64,000 bases of DNA from NCBI GenBank assembly GCA_003508835.1, contig PUFA01000143.1, positions 1,178,001 to 1,242,000 of the forward strand, read 5' to 3'. Position numbers and translations under genes: made by a program. Below, piece by piece: positions 60,251 through 64,000 of the stretch (its first letter is position 1; every line of letters begins with the position of its first letter). Origin of the DNA: Eonycteris spelaea (lineage: Eukaryota > Chordata > Mammalia > Chiroptera > Pteropodidae). A model generated the notes under the pieces. It did not search any database, was not told where the DNA came from, and saw nothing but the letters and a program-made list of their open reading frames with translations.

Positions 60251-61468
60251 ATTACAGTCTAATATCTTGGATGAACACAGATCTCAAAATTCTCACAAGA
60301 TTCTAGCAAACTGAATTCAACAATACATTAAAAGTATTATGCACTATGGTCAAGTGGGTTTACATCAGGATACAAGTATATTTCATCATCCACAAAACAA
60401 TGTGATTTATGACATACACAAAACCAAGGATAAAATTCATGTGATCATCTCAATAGATGCTGAAAAACTTGACAAAAATTCAATATCCATTTATGATAAT
60501 AAAACTCCCAGTAAGGAATTATAGGAGGAACTTATAAAGTCTATATATGACAACTATATGAAAAAGTCTATGACAAGCCCACAGCTAACATCATACTCAA
60601 TGATGAAAAGCTAAAAGCTTTTCTCTAAAATCATAAACAAAACAAGCATGTCTGCTCACTACTGTTATTCAGTATAGCATTGGGAGCCCTACTCACAGCA
60701 ATCATACAAGAAAAAGAAATAAAAGATATTAATTTGGAAAGGAAGTACAACTATCACTATTTGGAAATGATATAGTATTATAATATATATAGAAGATCCT
60801 AAAGAATATACCAAAAATTAATAGAATTAATAAATGAATTCAGAAAAGTAGCAGGATACAAAAAAATATACATAAACTTGTGTTTCAGAAGAAGAAATTA
60901 GGAAAATGTTCCTATTTACAATTGCATAAAATAATAATATGCCTAGGAATAAATTAACCAAGGGGGGTAGGGAAGATATGTACTCAGAAAAGTATAAGAC
61001 ACTGAAAGAAAAAAATTGAAGGGGACACAAATAAATGGAAGGATATACCATATTGATGGATTTAAAGAATTAATATCATTAAATGACCATACTACCCAAA
61101 GCAATTTATAGATTCAATACAATCCCTATGAAAATTCCAATGGCATTCTTTCAGAACTAGGAGAAATAACCCTAAAATTTACACTGAATCAAAATATTCT
61201 GTGACTAACCAAAGCAATCTTGAGAAAGATGAACAAAGTTGAAAGTATGCTCTCAGATTTCAAACAATACTACAAAGCCATAACAATCAAAATGGCATGG
61301 TACTGCCACAAAAATAGACACATAGGTCAATGGAACAAAATATAGAGCCCAGAAATAAATCCCCGCATATATGGTCAATTAATCTACAAAAAAAGGAGGA
61401 AAGATATACAAGGGAGAAGTGACCATCACTTAAACAAATAATACTGGAAAAACTGTTCACATACATGT

Positions 61469-61591
61469 AAAAAAAAAAAGGAAAGGAAAGGACAAAAGAA
61501 AAAAGAAAGAAAGAAAAGAAAAAAAAGAAAGAAAGAAAGAAAGAAGAAAGAAAGAAAGAAAGAAGAAAAGAAAGAAAGAAAAGAAAGAAAG
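61469..61591. repeat. Purine-rich (GAAA)n-type tract in outer LINE-1
   Basis: An A-run followed by GGAAA and GAAA units over about 120 bp, nearly all purine on the plus strand, inside the ORF2 C-terminal region. The minus-strand Phe/Ser/Leu frame on it is an artefact. Confidence 0.94.
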
Positions 61592-62795
61592 ATACAAAAT
61601 AAAGTCAAGGCAGATTAATATTTTAAAGTAGGGCCTGAAACCATAAAATTCCTAGAAGAAAACTTAAATAGTAAACTATCTGAATTCAGTCTGGGTAATA
61701 CCTTGTTGGATATGTCCCCTTGAGCAAAGGAATTGATAGCAAAAATAAACAAAATGAGATATCATCAAACTAAAATGTTTCTGTAACAGCAAAGGAAGCT
61801 ATCAGTAAAACAAAAAGATAATCTATGGAATTGGAGACTACATTTGCAAACTACATAACCAAAAATAGATGGATAGCTTAAAAAATACAAGGAACTCATT
61901 CAACTAGATAACAAAAAATAATCCAATAAAAAATGGGCAGAGAACATAAAGAGGCATATTGCCAAAGAAGACATACAGCTGGGCAACAGATATATGTTCA
62001 ACATCAGTAAACATCGGGGAAATGCAAAACAAAACTACAATAAGATATTACCTCACACCAATCAGAATGGCTGTTATCAAAAAGTCAACAAACAATATGT
62101 GTTGGTGAGAATGTGGAAAAAGTAAACCCTTTGTGCACTGTTGATGGACTGCAAATTGGTGTAGCCATTGTTTGAAACATGGATATTTCTCAAAAAATAA
62201 AACTAGATCTATCATATAACCCAGCAATTCCACTTCTGTGTATTTATTGGAAGAAAACAAAAACATTAATCAAAATTTTTAAAAAAGTATGCTTCCCTGT
62301 GTTCATTGCAGTTTTATTTACTATAGTAGCCAAGATACTGAAGCAACCTAGGTATCCATTAATAGAGAAATAAAGATCTCATGTGCACACACACACAATG
62401 TCATATTACTCTTCAATAAAAGGAATGAAATTTTTCCATTTATGACAACATGGATGAACCTAGACGGTATTCTGCTAAGTGAAAAAAAGTCAGACAAAGA
62501 CAAATGCATAGTTTTAATTTATATGTGGAACCTAAAAAAAAAAACAAATAAATGAAAGAAAAACAGATTCAGAAACAGAGATCAGCCTGATGATTTCCAG
62601 AGTGGAGATAGGTGAGGGATTGATGAGAAAGGTGAAGGGAAATAGTCAATAATTTTACGAGATGATAGATGGTTATCAGCCTTTTTGTGTGATTACATTA
62701 TAAGGCATATAAATGTCTCATCGTTCTATTATACATAGAAACTAATATAATATTGTACACCAACTCTACTTAAATTTTTTTAAAAAAAATTTTTT

Positions 62796-63089
62796 TATTC
62801 TGAGACATTGCTAAATTCATTTATTAGTTCTCTTGAGTAGTTGGGTTGAGAACTTCTTAGATCACTCTGTATTGTTTGTGAATAAAGGCAGTTTACTTCT
62901 TTCTTGCCATTCTTCATGCCTTGTATTTCATTTTCCTTCCTTATTGTACTTCTAGGACATCAGTGGTGAGAGCAAAATGTCAGTCCATCCTCAAAGCCTT
63001 AATGGACTTTTATAGATTTAGGGGAAAAAAATACAAAGTTTTTGCCATTGCTCATATTACCTGCCCTTGTCACCCTTTCTTCTAACCTC
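62796..63089. other. Spacer, nothing clearly recognised
   Basis: Sequence between the outer LINE-1 tail and the L2. No gene or confident repeat. Confidence 0.45.
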
Positions 63090-63410
63090 TTATACACCAG
63101 TGGGTGCATTCAATTAAGTTTGTCTTTGGGATCTGGAAGAAACCATGCCTTATGCTGCTGCAGGGCCTTTCCCCAGGCTTTTTCTTTGCATCCAACTCTG
63201 GGGATACTTGGTACTCTCTCACCTCCTCAGAGATGCTCAGATATTTTTCACCTTGCCAGTAGTCAAGTAACACTCTGTTACTTACCTAGCTCAGCATCAT
63301 GCTTGCTTTCTATAGAACATGTCTCAATTTTGTAATTATAAATGTATTTATTTTCTCTTGTAAACTGTTACACTGAATAAACAGAAAGCATCTTTGTCTC
63401 CCACTGTCTC
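63090..63410 (+). repeat. L2 LINE 3' fragment
   Basis: L2-like order: 'GCTGCAGGGCCTTTCCCCAG', 'CTCTCTCACCTCCTCAGAGA', 'TAAATGTATTTATTTTCTCT', 'CATCTTTGTCTCCCACTG'. The overlapping open frames on both strands (63,042-63,335) read repeat sequence. Confidence 0.6.
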
Positions 63411-63752
63411 TTTGAATTGCTCATTTGCCTAGCTCTTTCCTTGCCACTGGATAAAAATTTGACAGCAACCATAACTTTTAAATAATAAAAGGACATGTGA
63501 TCATGCTAAGACACAAAATGCAGACTCAACTTGGTATTATTAGCACTCCTCACACATAGCCCTCAATCATCTCCTCCACTTTCCAGTTGCAGTTTCTGAC
63601 CCCAGCAGGAATGGGAGCTGATGATAATATAGGAAAGGAGGAAGGATAAAAGACAAGGAAAACAGTCTGCTCTTACCTCATTGTACTGGAATGAGACAGC
63701 ATCATTTTTTTTCTGGGCCTGACAGATGTTTAAAGCATAGGTACTTTTTTTA

Positions 63753-63753
<1 letters not shown>
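63411..63753. other. Spacer, nothing recognised
   Basis: No gene or named repeat seen. Confidence 0.5.

Positions 63754-63798
<45 letters not shown>
63754..63798. repeat. (ATT)n microsatellite
   Basis: About 15 perfect ATT units. Confidence 0.97.
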
Positions 63799-63801
<3 letters not shown>

Positions 63802-64000
63802 AGGCCCTCTCTGGAAATAGTCCTATAAGGCCTGGATTAGGGTGAAGTAAGTGAGGCTGGGATATGTAAATAAAGGGTTGGATCCTGTTCTTTAAAACTA
63901 TTTTGACATTTTGTTCATCACAGATCCTTTGCACTAATTATATTTTTGAAATGTCACATTAAATATTATTTATCTCAATTACCGGAGTTTTTGTTTTTTT
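63799..64000. other. Terminal unique sequence, nothing recognised
   Basis: No feature supported before the window ends in a T-run. Confidence 0.5.

Larger units (their letters stand above)
58996..62795 (+). mobile_element. Outer LINE-1, 3' half (rest of ORF2 and 3' UTR)
   Basis: Continuation after the nested insertion: EN 'EEDITIVNIYTPDNIGA', 'MVGDFNTPFTSMDRSSRHKI'; RT 'HYGQVGLHQDTSIFH', '[20 protein letters not shown]', then LFGNDIV at about 60,757-60,777 where FADD is expected; C-terminus 'KIKLDLSYNPAIPLLCIYWK'. The 3' UTR from about 62,500 ends with 'TTGTACACCAACTCTACTTA' and an A/T-rich tail. Heavily decayed compared with the inner copy. Confidence 0.9.

Noticed and set aside
5703..63798. 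Regularly spaced short repeats as a CRISPR array
   Set aside because: All tandem repeats are mono- to tetranucleotide microsatellites or 2-copy duplications. There are no repeat-spacer arrays, and the sequence is mammalian.
1..64000. A novel operon, phage, defence or biosynthetic system
   Set aside because: No clustered intact coding frames, ribosome-binding sites or bacterial/viral gene organisation anywhere. The window is explained by mammalian repeats and unique non-coding DNA.

Overview
This window reads as nuclear DNA from a placental mammal, an AT-rich, repeat-dense, gene-poor interval (intergenic or deep intronic). I see no cellular protein-coding gene, rRNA, tRNA or CRISPR array. The longest open frames (about 120-160 codons) are decayed LINE-1 ORF pieces, their antisense shadows, or chance frames. 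Ancient mammal-wide repeats (MIR, L2, HAL1, MaLR LTRs) coexist with younger LINE-1s and hAT elements. I recognise no Alu, B1/B2, Bov-tA or carnivore tRNA-SINE. The LINE-1 3' ends (ending in a CCAATGTTACCCCAATAAA-type tail) look non-primate, perhaps laurasiatherian such as a bat. The species call is inference and weak.

Layout. 0-5.4 kb: MaLR LTR remnants, an L2, a HAL1/L1 fragment, a MIR and a truncated LINE-1 3' end. 5.4-25 kb: mostly unique AT-rich sequence with scattered MIRs, an L2, microsatellites and three MaLR LTRs (21.3, 22.5 and 24.9 kb). 25.3-27.6 kb: a LINE-1 with an inverted 5' segment. 28.5-31.85 kb: a minus-strand LINE-1 with most of ORF2 deleted, carrying a MER1-type hAT insertion. 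32-35.6 kb: another hAT element, an L1 fragment and a near-complete HAL1. 37-39.3 kb: L2, MIR and an ancient repeat. 40.5-48.7 kb: a cluster of LTRs, several nested in one another or in older repeats. 48.1-50 kb: a minus-strand LINE-1. 50.0-62.8 kb: an old near-full-length LINE-1 split by a second full-length LINE-1 (52.7-59.0 kb) with a 13-bp target-site duplication. 63-64 kb: L2 and an (ATT)n tract.

The content is therefore a layered record of transposition. Several junctions can be read directly: 8-bp hAT duplications, a 6-bp duplication around a solo LTR, a 13-bp L1 duplication, a twin-priming inversion, and a MIR split by an LTR. Beyond that the most notable structures are perfect inverted repeats (40346-40390, 19052-19120, 5692-5790) and palindromic AT microsatellites at the same inter-ORF position in both nested LINE-1s. 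I found no convincing new biological system. Family names come from recall of consensus sequences, not from a database search.
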